Source: Streptomyces kanamyceticus (GTDB lineage Bacteria; Actinomycetota; Actinomycetes; Streptomycetales; Streptomycetaceae). From it: a stretch of 64,000 nucleotides of DNA. The notes beneath the pieces were generated by a model. That model was given only the letters and a program-made list of their open reading frames with translations, had not been told where the DNA came from and made no database searches. The position numbers and the translations under genes are program-made. Location of the stretch: assembly GCF_008704495.1 (NCBI RefSeq), contig NZ_CP023699.1, forward strand, positions 6,510,001 through 6,574,000. The letters run 5' to 3'. The first letter of the stretch is position 1. Every line of letters starts with the position of its first letter. This document shows positions 49,402 through 59,848 of this stretch, piece by piece.

Positions 49402-51099
49402 ATGCTTCAGAAAGCCGCCAAAATTGGGCATTCTTCGCATGTGGTGACCTTGGACGTACGGCCTCAATTGCTTGACGCACTCTCCGCCCTGCGCGAGCGT
49501 GTCGCCGCCGCACGCTTTCCGCTCCCCCTGCCAGGGGCGCCACGCGCGCGTGCCAACCGGGACGAGCTTCTCGCGCAGCTCGACGACTATCTCGTGCCCC
49601 GGCTGAGGGCGCCCGAAGCGCCCCTTCTCGCCGTCGTCGGCGGGTCCACCGGAGCGGGTAAGTCCACTCTGGTGAACTCCCTGGTGGGGCGGCAGGTCAG
49701 CGAGGCGGGGGTGCTGCGGCCCACGACGCGTACGCCGGTGCTCGTCTGCCATCCGGATGATCACCACTGGTTCGCGGGGATGCGCGTCCTGCCGGACCTC
49801 ACGCGCGTGTGGATGCCCCAGGAACAGCCGTCGGAGGGCGAGGACGACGAGGACGGCGACGACGATCTGCTGGGGATCGACAGCGGCACGGACGGGGCCG
49901 ACGGGGAGCGGGCGCTGCGGATCGAGACCGCGGAGAGCCTGCCCCGGGGGCTCGCCCTCCTCGACGCCCCGGACGTCGACTCGCTCGTCGCCGACAACCG
50001 GGTCCTGGCCGCCGAGCTGATCTCCGCGGCCGACGTATGGGTGATGGTCACCACCGCGTCCCGGTACGCCGACGCCGTCCCCTGGCACCTGCTGCGCACC
50101 GCCAAGGAACACGACGCCACCCTCGTCACGGTCCTCGACCGCGTCCCCCACCAGGTGGTGACCGAGGTGTCGCGGCAGTACGGGGCGCTGCTCAGCAAGG
50201 CGGGCCTCGGCGACGTCCCGCGCTTCACCGTGCCCGAGCTGCCCGAGTCCGCGGGCGGCGGCGGGCTGCTCCCCGCCACCGCCGTCGCGCCGCTGCGCGC
50301 CTGGCTCACCCACCGAGTCCAGGAGCCCGCGGCACGCGCCCAGGCCGTCGCCCGTACCGCGCACGGCGTCATCGGCTCGCTCAGCGCCCGGATGCCGGAA
50401 CTCGCGAGCGCCGTCGCCGCGCAGTACGCGGCCGCGCTGCGGCTCACGGCCGCCGTCGACGAGGCGTACGAAAACGAGCACGCGCGCGTACGGGGCCGTC
50501 TCCAGGCGGGTGGCGTGCTCGCCGGTGGAGCCCTGAAGCGGTGGCGCAGCTACCCGCTCGACTGCGGCGCGGGCGAACTGCTCGACGCCATCGCCGAGAG
50601 CCTGGAGGCGCTGCTCCTGTGCGCCGTCACCGCCGCCGACGAACGCATCGACGAGGCGTGGCGCCGCGAACCCGCGGCGGGCGCCCAGGGACTCGCCGAC
50701 CGCGACCCGGAGGCGGAGAGCGCCGAACACCGCATCGGGATGGCCGTCCGCAGGTGGCGGCGCGTCCTGGAGGAGTACGCCGAGGACGAGGTGCGCGGCA
50801 TCGAGCGGATCGACAAGAGCCCCTTGCCCGACCCCGAAGTCGTCGCCGCGCTGCTCGCCACCGCCCTGCTCGGCGGACGCAGGGCCCGCGCGGCGGGCGA
50901 GATCCTCGCCGAGCGGATCGGCGCCCAGGGCGCGGTCCGGCTGCGCGACCGGGGCGGGCGCCTGCTGACCGACTACCTGGAGAAGGTCCTCGGCGCCGAG
51001 CGCGAGCGCAGGCTCGCCCCCCTGGACGCCCTCGACGTCCACCCGGAACCCCAGGCCGAGCTGATCGCCGCCCTGTCCGTACTGCAGAAGGAGAGGTGA
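49402..51099 (+). CDS. dynA: dynamin-like GTPase DynA type
   Basis: 565 residues from the ATG at 49402 (GAGGCG upstream). The G domain has G1 [10 protein letters not shown] (80-89), a switch region with [14 protein letters not shown]3 [10 protein letters not shown] and G4-like TVLDRVP. An acidic loop ([12 protein letters not shown]) sits between G2 and G3. The C-terminal half is helical, with an amphipathic [20 protein letters not shown] but no clear double membrane hairpin. In S. venezuelae a tandem pair of such proteins, DynA and DynB, stabilises FtsZ rings at sporulation septa. I use the name on order, size and ssbB linkage; family certain, name probable. Confidence 0.8.
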   Translation: MLQKAAKIGHSSHVVTLDVRPQLLDALSALRERVAAARFPLPLPGAPRARANRDELLAQLDDYLVPRLRAPEAPLLAVVGGSTGAGKSTLVNSLVGRQVSEAGVLRPTTRTPVLVCHPDDHHWFAGMRVLPDLTRVWMPQEQPSEGEDDEDGDDDLLGIDSGTDGADGERALRIETAESLPRGLALLDAPDVDSLVADNRVLAAELISAADVWVMVTTASRYADAVPWHLLRTAKEHDATLVTVLDRVPHQVVTEVSRQYGALLSKAGLGDVPRFTVPELPESAGGGGLLPATAVAPLRAWLTHRVQEPAARAQAVARTAHGVIGSLSARMPELASAVAAQYAAALRLTAAVDEAYENEHARVRGRLQAGGVLAGGALKRWRSYPLDCGAGELLDAIAESLEALLLCAVTAADERIDEAWRREPAAGAQGLADRDPEAESAEHRIGMAVRRWRRVLEEYAEDEVRGIERIDKSPLPDPEVVAALLATALLGGRRARAAGEILAERIGAQGAVRLRDRGGRLLTDYLEKVLGAERERRLAPLDALDVHPEPQAELIAALSVLQKER

Positions 51100-51103
51100 C
51101 CGC

Positions 51104-52939
51104 ATGACCGCCGTCACTGATCACGCCGATCACGCCGATCACGCCGATGACACCGAGTACGAGGAGCGGACCGGCCGTCCGCACGGTGGCTCTGAAGGCG
51201 CCTGGGACGACGGCCTCATCGCGCGGCGCGTGGCGGGCGGGCCACGGGACCCCGGCACTGGAAGCGGCAGCGGCAGCGGCAGCGGCACCGGCACCGGCAC
51301 GCACGCGTACCTGCCGACCGCGCCCCCCACGTCGTACGAAGGGCCGCTCCGCGCCCGGCTCGACGCGCTGCGCGAGCTCGTCGGGCTCTCCCGCACCCGG
51401 CTCGACGGCGGGACGCTCGCCGAGGCGGGCCGCGTCCTGGACGAGGCCGCCGCCCGGCGCAGGCTCTCCGAACGGCACACCGTCGTCGCCATCGCGGGCG
51501 CCACGGGCAGCGGGAAATCAACCCTCTTCAACGCGCTCGCCGGGGTCATGATCTCCGAGACCGGCGTGCGCAGGCCGACCACCGCCGCGCCCATCGGGTG
51601 CAGCTGGACGGACGGCGCGGCGGGACTCCTCGACCGGCTCGGCATCCCCGGACGGCTGCGCCGCCGCCCGCTCCAGGGGCCCGGCGCCGACGACCTCCAG
51701 GGGCTCGTCCTGGTCGATCTGCCCGACCACGACTCGGCGGTCGGCGAACACCGCGAGCAGGTCGACCGGATCCTGGCCCTCGTCGACGCGGTCATCTGGG
51801 TCGTCGACCCCGAGAAGTACGCCGACGCGATGCTCCACGAGCGGTATCTGCGGCCCATGGCGGGCCACGCGGAGGTCACGTTCGTCGTGCTCAACCAGAT
51901 CGACCGGCTCCCGGGGGACGCCGCCGACCAGGTGCTCGACGATCTGCGGCGGCTCCTGGACGAGGACGGCATCGCGCTCGGCGAACACGGCGAGCCGGGC
52001 GCCACCGTCCTCGCGCTCTCCGCGCTGACCGGCGACGGACTCGGTGAACTGCGCGAAGCGCTCGGCCAGTTCACCCAGGACCGCGGCGCCGCGGCCCGCC
52101 GGATCTCGGCCGACCTGGACGCGGCCGCCGTCCGGCTGCGCCCCGTGTACGTCAACGGGACGACGCAGGGCCGGGGGCGCGGGCGGATCGGGCTCAGCGA
52201 GGAGGCGCGCGAGGAGTTCGCCGACCGGCTCGCGGACGCCGTGGGGGCGACCGCGGCGGGCGACGCGGCGGAGCGGTCCTGGCGCAGGAACGCGGGCAAG
52301 GCGTGCGGCGATCCCTGGTTCAGGCTGTGGCGGTGGTACGAGGTGCGGCGCACGCCGCAGATCGGCACCGGGCCGGTCGCGCAGCCGCCCGCGGACGAGG
52401 AGGCGACGGCCCGCCAGCGCGTCGAGCACGCCGTGCGCACGGTGGCCGACGAGGCGGCGACCGGACTGCCCGCGCCCTGGGGGCAGGCGGTGCGGGAGGC
52501 GGCGGTGCGCGGCGCCGAAGGGCTCCCGGAGGCGCTCGACGAGCTGGCGGTGACCGCGGGCGTCCCCGCGGGGCGGCCGCCGCGGCCCGGCTGGTGGCCG
52601 GTCGCGGTCCTCGCGCAGGCGGCGATGACGATGCTGCAGGTCGTCGGAGGGCTCTGGCTGATCGGGCAGATCATCGGCATCGCCCAGCCGAATCTGGGCG
52701 TGCCCGCGCTGCTGATGCTGGCGGGCATCGTGGGCGGTCCGTGCGTGGAGTGGGCGAGCCGGATGGCGGCGCGGGGCCCCGCGCGCCGCTACGGCCTCGA
52801 CGCGGAACGGCGGCTGCGCGAGGCGGCCGCCGGGTGCGGGCGGGCGCGGGTCCTCGATCCGGTGGCGGCGGAACTGCTGCGGTACCGCGAGGTCAGGGCG
52901 CAGTACGTCCGGGTGGCCGGGGCTCCCTCCGTCGGGTGA
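51104..52939 (+). CDS. dynB: dynamin-like GTPase DynB type, membrane-anchored
   Basis: 611 residues; AGGAGAGG precedes the ATG at 51104, which is 4 bp after dynA's stop. The N-terminus has DHA repeats (TDHADHADHADD) and a Gly-Ser/Gly-Thr run (GTGSGSGSGSGTGTGT), both encoded by tandem repeats. G1 is GATGSGKST (132-140), then TTAAPIGCSW, VDLPDHDS and NQID. Near residues 500-540 a hairpin of two membrane helices (VAVLAQAAMTMLQVVGGLWL and VPALLMLAGIVGGPCVEWAS) anchors it. Expected to act with DynA at sporulation septa. Downstream is ssbB. Confidence 0.8.
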   Translation: MTAVTDHADHADHADDTEYEERTGRPHGGSEGAWDDGLIARRVAGGPRDPGTGSGSGSGSGTGTGTHAYLPTAPPTSYEGPLRARLDALRELVGLSRTRLDGGTLAEAGRVLDEAAARRRLSERHTVVAIAGATGSGKSTLFNALAGVMISETGVRRPTTAAPIGCSWTDGAAGLLDRLGIPGRLRRRPLQGPGADDLQGLVLVDLPDHDSAVGEHREQVDRILALVDAVIWVVDPEKYADAMLHERYLRPMAGHAEVTFVVLNQIDRLPGDAADQVLDDLRRLLDEDGIALGEHGEPGATVLALSALTGDGLGELREALGQFTQDRGAAARRISADLDAAAVRLRPVYVNGTTQGRGRGRIGLSEEAREEFADRLADAVGATAAGDAAERSWRRNAGKACGDPWFRLWRWYEVRRTPQIGTGPVAQPPADEEATARQRVEHAVRTVADEAATGLPAPWGQAVREAAVRGAEGLPEALDELAVTAGVPAGRPPRPGWWPVAVLAQAAMTMLQVVGGLWLIGQIIGIAQPNLGVPALLMLAGIVGGPCVEWASRMAARGPARRYGLDAERRLREAAAGCGRARVLDPVAAELLRYREVRAQYVRVAGAPSVG

Positions 52940-53080
52940 CCTCCCTCCGTCGGGTGACGGAGATATCCACAACCGGGCGGTCGTACACAGGGCTCAGCGG
53001 GCTCGGCGGGACCGGTGCAATCTGAGATCGCAGCCGCGGAGGGCGCGGCGGCGGAAGCGGACGCACGGGAGGGGTTCGGC

Positions 53081-53533
53081 ATGAACGAGACCATGGTGAC
53101 GGTGGTGGGGAACGTAGCGACGACGCCGGTGTACCGGGAGTTGCCGACGGGACCGGTGGCGCGGTTCCGGCTCGCGGTTCCCACGCGGAAGTACGACCGC
53201 GTGCAGAACACGTGGTCCGACGGGCACACCAACTTCTTCACCGTGTGGGCCTGGCGGGCGCTCGGCACCAATGTGCAGGGGTCGGTGTCGGTGGGTGAAC
53301 CGGTCATCGTGCAGGGGCGGTTGAGGGTGCGTGACGAGGAGCGCGGCGGGCAGCACTGGACGTCGGCGGACATCGAGGCGGTCGTCGTCGGGCATGATCT
53401 CTCGCGCGGTACGGCGGCGTTCCGCCGGGTGCTCAAGGCGAACCCGGCGCTGACGGAACCGGCGCTGAGGGAACCGGCGCTGAGGGAACCGGCGGCCGAG
53501 CGGGACGGAGAGCCGTCGCCGGTGGGGCGATGA
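53081..53533 (+). CDS. ssbB: single-stranded DNA-binding protein, SsbB type
   Basis: 150 residues from the ATG at 53081 (GGGAGGGG upstream). OB fold: MNETMVTVVGNVATTPVYRE, RFRLAVPTRKYD, HTNFFTVWAWRALGTNV, GEPVIVQGRLRVRDEE. It is the second Streptomyces Ssb type, SsbB, needed for chromosome segregation in sporulation; it lacks the acidic DDDIPF-type C-terminal tip of housekeeping SsbA. No cysteine at all: residue 7, which I recall as the disulfide-forming Cys7 in S. coelicolor SsbB, is Thr. The tail has ALREPALREPA repeats. It follows dynB by about 140 bp. Confidence 0.88.
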   Translation: MNETMVTVVGNVATTPVYRELPTGPVARFRLAVPTRKYDRVQNTWSDGHTNFFTVWAWRALGTNVQGSVSVGEPVIVQGRLRVRDEERGGQHWTSADIEAVVVGHDLSRGTAAFRRVLKANPALTEPALREPALREPAAERDGEPSPVGR

Positions 53534-53596
53534 GTGGGGCGACGAGTGTGGTGATGAGCCGTCAGTTCGGGTCCCGGCGAAGGTGCCCGATGTGCG

Positions 53597-53635
53597 GCTT
53601 ATCGACGAATGGCTGCCGTTGATTTGTCGATAAGC
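53597..53635 (+). terminator. hairpin after ssbB
   Basis: 14-bp arms (53597-53610 and 53622-53635, one mismatch) with an 11-base loop, about 65 bp after the ssbB stop. AT-richer than other hairpins here. A second stem (GTCGGAT ... ATCCGAC) lies near 53673-53691. The 53534-53855 gap holds these and the promoter of the next gene; no other gene seen. Confidence 0.55.
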
Positions 53636-53855
53636 CCAGCTCGGAAAGGGTGTTGGGGGTAACGATTCCGAGTCGGATCGGTTATCCGACGGTATGACTG
53701 GGGACGGTGGTGTGCCACTTCCTTAGGATGCCGAACGTAACTCACGGGGCAGTTGGCAGGCATTGTCATGCAGGTGGCGGATGATCCTGCCCTTTTCAAT
53801 CTGCTGGCGGGACCACCCCCCTCATGCGAACGGGTCCCGCCCGGAGGGGAATTCA

Positions 53856-55286
53856 GTGTTTTCAGCGTTGAGCGCGCGTAGCGCGTCGTCCATGCGTGGC
53901 CGCGGCATCGGGGCCCGCCTCGCCGCCGTCGTCGCGGTCTCCGGGATCGTCGCCGCGGCCGCGATAACCGGCGCCGGTGCGGCCGAGGCGGAAGAGGCAC
54001 CGCAGCACCGGGGCGGAGCGGTCGCGACACTGAACGGCCTGCAGACGTACGGCCAGGCCGTGGTCAGAGACGGCGGCAGCACGGAGCAGGTGCCCGCGGG
54101 GCTCTTCGAGATGTCCGTGGAGAACGGCGGCACCCTGCAGACGTACTGCATCGACATCCACAACCCCACGCAGAAGGACGCCGAATACCAGGAGACCCCC
54201 TGGAGCGGCACCTCGCTGAGCGCCAATCGCAACGCGGGCAAGATCCGTTGGATCCTGCAGCACTCCTACCCGCAGGTGAACGACCTCGCCGAGCTCGCCG
54301 AGAAGGCGGGTGCGCGCTCCCTGACCGAGGAGACCGCGGCGGCCGGTACGCAGGTGGCGATCTGGCGGTACTCGGACGGCGCCAAGGTCGACGCGATCGA
54401 CCCGCAGGCCGAGAAGCTCGCCGACTACCTGCACAAGAGCGCGCGCAGCAGCGCGGAGCCCAAGGCGTCGCTGACGCTCGAACCGCCGGCCGTCTCCGGG
54501 CGGGCGGGGGAGCGCATCGGGCCGGTCACCGTGCGGACGGACGCGGACGCGGTGACGGTGACGCCGCCCGCCGACTCCGCGGCGAGCGGTGTGAAGGTCG
54601 TCAGCAAGGACGGCAAGCCCGTGAAGTCCGCGGCCAACGGCAGCCGCATCTACTTCGACGTGCCGAAGGACGCGCCGGACGGCTCGGCAGCGCTCTCGGT
54701 ACAGGCGTCGACCACGGTCCCCGTCGGACGCGCCTTCGCCTCCGAGACCAGAAGCCAGACGCAGATCCTCGCGGGCTCCAGCGAGTCCACGGTCTCGGCG
54801 ACGGCGACCGCCAACTGGGCCGAGAAGGGTGCGATACCGGCGCTCTCGGCGGAGAAGAACTGCGCCAAGGGAGGCGTGGACATCACGGCGGGCAACAAGG
54901 GCGACGAGCCGTTCACCTTCCAGCTCATGGGCTTCAAGCACACGATCAAGGCGGGCGCGTCGCAGACGGTGACGATCCCGCTCCAGGAAGACCAGCCCTT
55001 CGACTTCACGATCAAGGGACCCAACGGCTTCGAGAAGCGCTTCAAGGGCGTACTCGACTGCCGCACCGAAGGCGCCGCGCTCGACAACAAGGCCCAGCCC
55101 GTCTCCGAGCCGAGCCCCGCGTCGGCAGGCGGCACCTCGGGCGGCGGCGACCTGGCCGAGACGGGCAGCTCCAGCAATACGCCCCTGATCGCGGGGGTCG
55201 CGGTGGCGTTCGTCGTGATCGGCGGCATGGCGATCTTCCTCCTCCGCAAGAAGAAGGACCCGGCGCAGGCGCCGACCGAGGAGTGA
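53856..55286 (+). CDS. thioester-domain (TQXA) surface protein with LAETG sorting signal
   Basis: 476 residues from the GTG at 53856, with GGAGGGGAATTCA upstream. Signal peptide about 12-42. A TQXA thioester domain is indicated by C98 in QTYCIDIH and Q166 in TAAAGTQVAIWRYSDG: in this family the Cys and Gln side chains join as an internal thioester that binds host or matrix amines. Two beta-sandwich repeats follow. The C-terminal sorting signal is LAETG (433-437), a hydrophobic helix and RKKK, matching class-E sortases that recognise LAXTG, as for the long chaplins. It should be wall-anchored. No sortase in the window. Confidence 0.9.
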   Translation: MFSALSARSASSMRGRGIGARLAAVVAVSGIVAAAAITGAGAAEAEEAPQHRGGAVATLNGLQTYGQAVVRDGGSTEQVPAGLFEMSVENGGTLQTYCIDIHNPTQKDAEYQETPWSGTSLSANRNAGKIRWILQHSYPQVNDLAELAEKAGARSLTEETAAAGTQVAIWRYSDGAKVDAIDPQAEKLADYLHKSARSSAEPKASLTLEPPAVSGRAGERIGPVTVRTDADAVTVTPPADSAASGVKVVSKDGKPVKSAANGSRIYFDVPKDAPDGSAALSVQASTTVPVGRAFASETRSQTQILAGSSESTVSATATANWAEKGAIPALSAEKNCAKGGVDITAGNKGDEPFTFQLMGFKHTIKAGASQTVTIPLQEDQPFDFTIKGPNGFEKRFKGVLDCRTEGAALDNKAQPVSEPSPASAGGTSGGGDLAETGSSSNTPLIAGVAVAFVVIGGMAIFLLRKKKDPAQAPTEE

Positions 55287-55401
55287 GCGCACCGTAGTGC
55301 GCAGGGGTCCCGCCGCCTACGGAGAAAGGGCGATGGCGGCGGGCGCGGCAGGGCAAGAAGGTGGGTGCCAGCGAACCTGCCTTCTTCGGGGTGGTGCTGT
55401 C

Positions 55402-55929
55402 ATGGATCTCACCGAGGCCGTCACAGCGTTCCTGGCGTCCGTCCTCGGGGCCGTGGCCGGGGCGGGGATGGCCGTCCACGGTGCTCGTGAGGCGGCTCGC
55501 CGACTGGTGGAAACCAACGACCAGGAGCAGCGCCGCGCGGAGACGGCGGCTCTCCGTGCCGCTGTCATGGAGGTGGGCGTGGCGGAGCGGATCGCGAAGG
55601 CGCGGTCGACCACCGATCTGCCGACGCAGATGCTCACGACAGTGCTGCCGGTCGTGCACCACATGAAGCCCGAGCAGCAGCAGGCGATGATCGCCTACTC
55701 GCAGAGTGTGCTGCGCTACAACGGGCAGGTGCAGCGCATCGTCGCCTACGGTGCGGCGGAGACGATCAAGGATGAACACGCGGGTGCCGAGAAGCTCACG
55801 GAGCATTCCGACGCGGTGCGTGACACCGCTCCTGCCGCGAGTGACGCCTTGAAGAAGCACATGGCCTTGCCACGACGTCCCGACGGCGATCCTGGCGAGC
55901 GACCGGTCACCGATAGTGACAGCCGGTGA
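55402..55929 (+). CDS. hypothetical protein with N-terminal membrane helix
   Basis: 175 residues from the ATG at 55402 (GGGGTGG upstream). One membrane segment (VTAFLASVLGAVAGAGMAV, residues 6-24), then a cytoplasmic helical region with Arg-Glu-rich stretches (EARRRLVETNDQEQRRAE-like) that may form a coiled coil, and a basic/acidic tail. I do not recognise a family. Between the thioester protein and ettA, same strand, without evident coupling. Confidence 0.5.
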   Translation: MDLTEAVTAFLASVLGAVAGAGMAVHGAREAARRLVETNDQEQRRAETAALRAAVMEVGVAERIAKARSTTDLPTQMLTTVLPVVHHMKPEQQQAMIAYSQSVLRYNGQVQRIVAYGAAETIKDEHAGAEKLTEHSDAVRDTAPAASDALKKHMALPRRPDGDPGERPVTDSDSR

Positions 55930-56060
55930 TGGGTTGGCTACCCAAGTGGCCGAGGAACGTCCAGGTCACGAGCCCCCGGCAATACGGGTTTCCTCCGGGA
56001 GGTGGCCGTCAGGCAAGATGGGGTGTATCTGCCCACACACTGATTGCCGGACGGTTTCTC

Positions 56061-57725
<1,665 letters not shown>

Positions 57726-57732
57726 GGCAGCT

Positions 57733-58173
57733 GTGACTCGGCACATCTACCAGTGCCCGCTGCGCTGGTCGGACATGGACGCCTTCGGGCACGTCAACAA
57801 CGTCGTCTTCCTGCGGTACCTGGAAGAGGCGCGGATCGACTTCATGTTCCGGCTCGCGCCCGGGGACGGCTCGCCGTCGTTCTCCGGCGGGTCCGTGGTG
57901 GCCCGCCACGAGATCGACTACGTACGGCCGTTGGTGCACCGGCACGAGCCGGTCACCGTCGAGTCGTGGGTGACGAAGATAGGTGCGGCGTCGCTCACGA
58001 TCGCGTATGAGATCAAGGACGACGAGCAGGTCTACGTGCGGGCTTCGACGGTGGTCGTGCCGTTCGATCTGGAGGCCCAGCGGCCGCGCCGGATCACCAA
58101 GGAGGAGAAGTCGTACCTCCAGCTGTACGTGGACGACAGCGCCGACGGTGGCTCGGGGGCGCTTGCCGCATGA
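57733..58173 (+). CDS. acyl-CoA thioesterase (hot-dog, 4HBT type)
   Basis: 146 residues from a GTG at 57733, 7 bp after ettA. YbgC/4-hydroxybenzoyl-CoA thioesterase signature WSDMDAFGHVNNVVFLRYLE with D14 and D16 near the catalytic site. HEIDYVRPLVHRHEPVTVES follows. Cytoplasmic, probably tetrameric. It may hydrolyse short or aromatic acyl-CoA. The stop overlaps the next gene by ATGA, so they are coupled. Confidence 0.88.
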   Translation: MTRHIYQCPLRWSDMDAFGHVNNVVFLRYLEEARIDFMFRLAPGDGSPSFSGGSVVARHEIDYVRPLVHRHEPVTVESWVTKIGAASLTIAYEIKDDEQVYVRASTVVVPFDLEAQRPRRITKEEKSYLQLYVDDSADGGSGALAA

Positions 58174-58856
58174 CCGCGCGGCTGCACTTCGCCGACGCCG
58201 GGGAGGCGGCAGATCTGGCCGCCTTCCTGGCCCGGCTCATCCACTACGACAAGGCGGCCGCGGTGCGGCTGCAGGCGGCGGGGGACACGCTCGCCGTGTT
58301 CGGGCGGCCGCCGTCCTTCGAGGTGCTCGCCATTCGTACGGCACGGCTCGCCAAGCCGTACGAGGACGGGCTCGAGACGACGCTCGACGTCACCGTCTCC
58401 GCGGGTGAACTCCTGGAGTCCGTGGCCGCGTCGGCCGAGTCGGTGCGGACGGCGGGCGTCGCCGCCGTACCGACGGCCGTGACCGGGCCCCCGTGGGCCG
58501 GAGTGCTTCCGCCGCGCGGCGGCTGGCGGCAGGAACCGGGGCTGCCCGCTCCGGAGGCGGTGCGGGGCCTGGTGGCGGCCGCCGTCGCCGAATTCAAGGC
58601 CCGTGTCGAGGAGTTGCCGCAGGAGCGGCGGGTGCGGGCCGAGCTCGACCGGGTGGGCCGCGAGATCTGGTCGCGGACCATCGCGGACACCGGTCTCCCT
58701 GTGCGGGTCGCGCATGCGGCGCAGGCGCTGGGCTTCCTGCGCGGGCACACGCTCGACCTGCTCTCGGCCGGGGCGTGGATGCGGCTGCGTACGGACTTCG
58801 GGTCCATCGCCGTGCGGCGGTCCGGCGTCGGAGGGCTCTCGGTCACGCCCGCGTAG
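58170..58856 (+). CDS. hypothetical cytoplasmic protein coupled to thioesterase
   Basis: 228 residues; ATGA overlap with the thioesterase. No signal or membrane helix. N-terminus ARLHFADAGEAADLAAFLAR, middle PPWAGVLPPRGGWRQEPGLP, C-terminus VRVAHAAQALGFLRGHTLDL. Mostly alpha with some strands; I know of no assigned function but similar genes accompany this thioesterase in actinobacteria. The coupling suggests it acts with the thioesterase. It converges on the ABC operon. Confidence 0.65.
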   Translation: MTARLHFADAGEAADLAAFLARLIHYDKAAAVRLQAAGDTLAVFGRPPSFEVLAIRTARLAKPYEDGLETTLDVTVSAGELLESVAASAESVRTAGVAAVPTAVTGPPWAGVLPPRGGWRQEPGLPAPEAVRGLVAAAVAEFKARVEELPQERRVRAELDRVGREIWSRTIADTGLPVRVAHAAQALGFLRGHTLDLLSAGAWMRLRTDFGSIAVRRSGVGGLSVTPA

Positions 58857-58879
58857 GCAGGCAGGGGGGAGCGGCCGGC

Positions 58880-59848
58880 TCAGCCCCTCTCGTCCGGCCA
58901 CACGCCGATGTGGTCCTTCTCCAGTTCCAGCGCGACCCGGTCCCGCATGTCCAGGGCCTCCGTGTACTCGGCGGGCAGTTGCAGGCGGCCCGCGCGGTCC
59001 AGCATCGCGTACTCGCGGGAGATCAGTGACTCCTGGCCCGTCGACTCGTCGACCTCCGTGCGGCGCAGGACCTCCGTCGAGGTGCGGCCGTCGCGGATGG
59101 CGACCGTGCGGCGGACCTCGGAGGCGACCGCCTGGTCGTGGGTGACGATGACGATCGTGGTGCCGAGTTCCTCGTTGGCGGTGCGGAACGCGGCGAAGAT
59201 CCGTTCCGCGGTGTGCGAGTCGAGTTCGCCGGTGGGCTCGTCGGCGAGGAGCACCGCGGGATCGTTGGCCAGCGCCACCGCGATGGCGACGCGCTGCTGC
59301 TGGCCGCCGGACATCTGGTGCGGGCGCCGGTCGCGGCATTCGGCGACCTCCAGCATCTGCAGGAGCCGGTCGGCGCGTTCGGCCTTGGCCCGCTTGGAGC
59401 GGGCGGTGCGGCCGCGCAACTGCATGGGCAGCGCCACGTTCTGCGCGGCCGTCAGATAGGGCAGGAGGTTGCGGGCCGTCTGCTGCCAGACGAAGCCGAC
59501 CACCTCGCGCCGGTAACGCAGCCGCTCCTTCGAGCCCATGCCGAGCAGGTCGCAGCCCGCGACGCGCGCGGCTCCCGCGGTCGGCTCGTCCAGGCCCGCG
59601 AGGATGTTCATCAGCGTCGACTTGCCGCTGCCCGAAGCACCGACCAGGGCCATCAACTCGCCGTCGCGGACGAGCAGATCGAGGCCCTGGAGCGCCTGCA
59701 CCTCGACGCCGTCGGTGGCGAAGACGCGGACCAGCCGGTCGCAGGTGATCAGCGCGTCGTGTCCGTAGGCGGGCCGGTCGCGGCGCGCGGTGGCCCGCGC
59801 CTCCAGATCGGCGAGCGAGGGGCCGGTCGCGGCGGTGGTCTCGGTCAT
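58880..59848 (-). CDS. ABC transporter ATPase (MacB/LolD-like)
   Basis: 322 residues from the ATG at 59848, overlapping the permease stop by ATGA. Walker A GASGSGKST (70-78), Q-loop FVWQQTARNLLPYLTAAQNV, signature MSGGQQQRVAIA, Walker B VLLADEPTGELDSHT, H-loop VTHDQAVA. The C-terminal 55-residue extension (ISREYAMLDRAGRLQLPAEY) is extra and looks like an AbrB-type strand-turn. With two FtsX-type permeases upstream it forms an export or lipoprotein-handling ABC system. Substrate unknown. Confidence 0.9.
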   Translation of the reverse strand: MTETTAATGPSLADLEARATARRDRPAYGHDALITCDRLVRVFATDGVEVQALQGLDLLVRDGELMALVGASGSGKSTLMNILAGLDEPTAGAARVAGCDLLGMGSKERLRYRREVVGFVWQQTARNLLPYLTAAQNVALPMQLRGRTARSKRAKAERADRLLQMLEVAECRDRRPHQMSGGQQQRVAIAVALANDPAVLLADEPTGELDSHTAERIFAAFRTANEELGTTIVIVTHDQAVASEVRRTVAIRDGRTSTEVLRRTEVDESTGQESLISREYAMLDRAGRLQLPAEYTEALDMRDRVALELEKDHIGVWPDERG

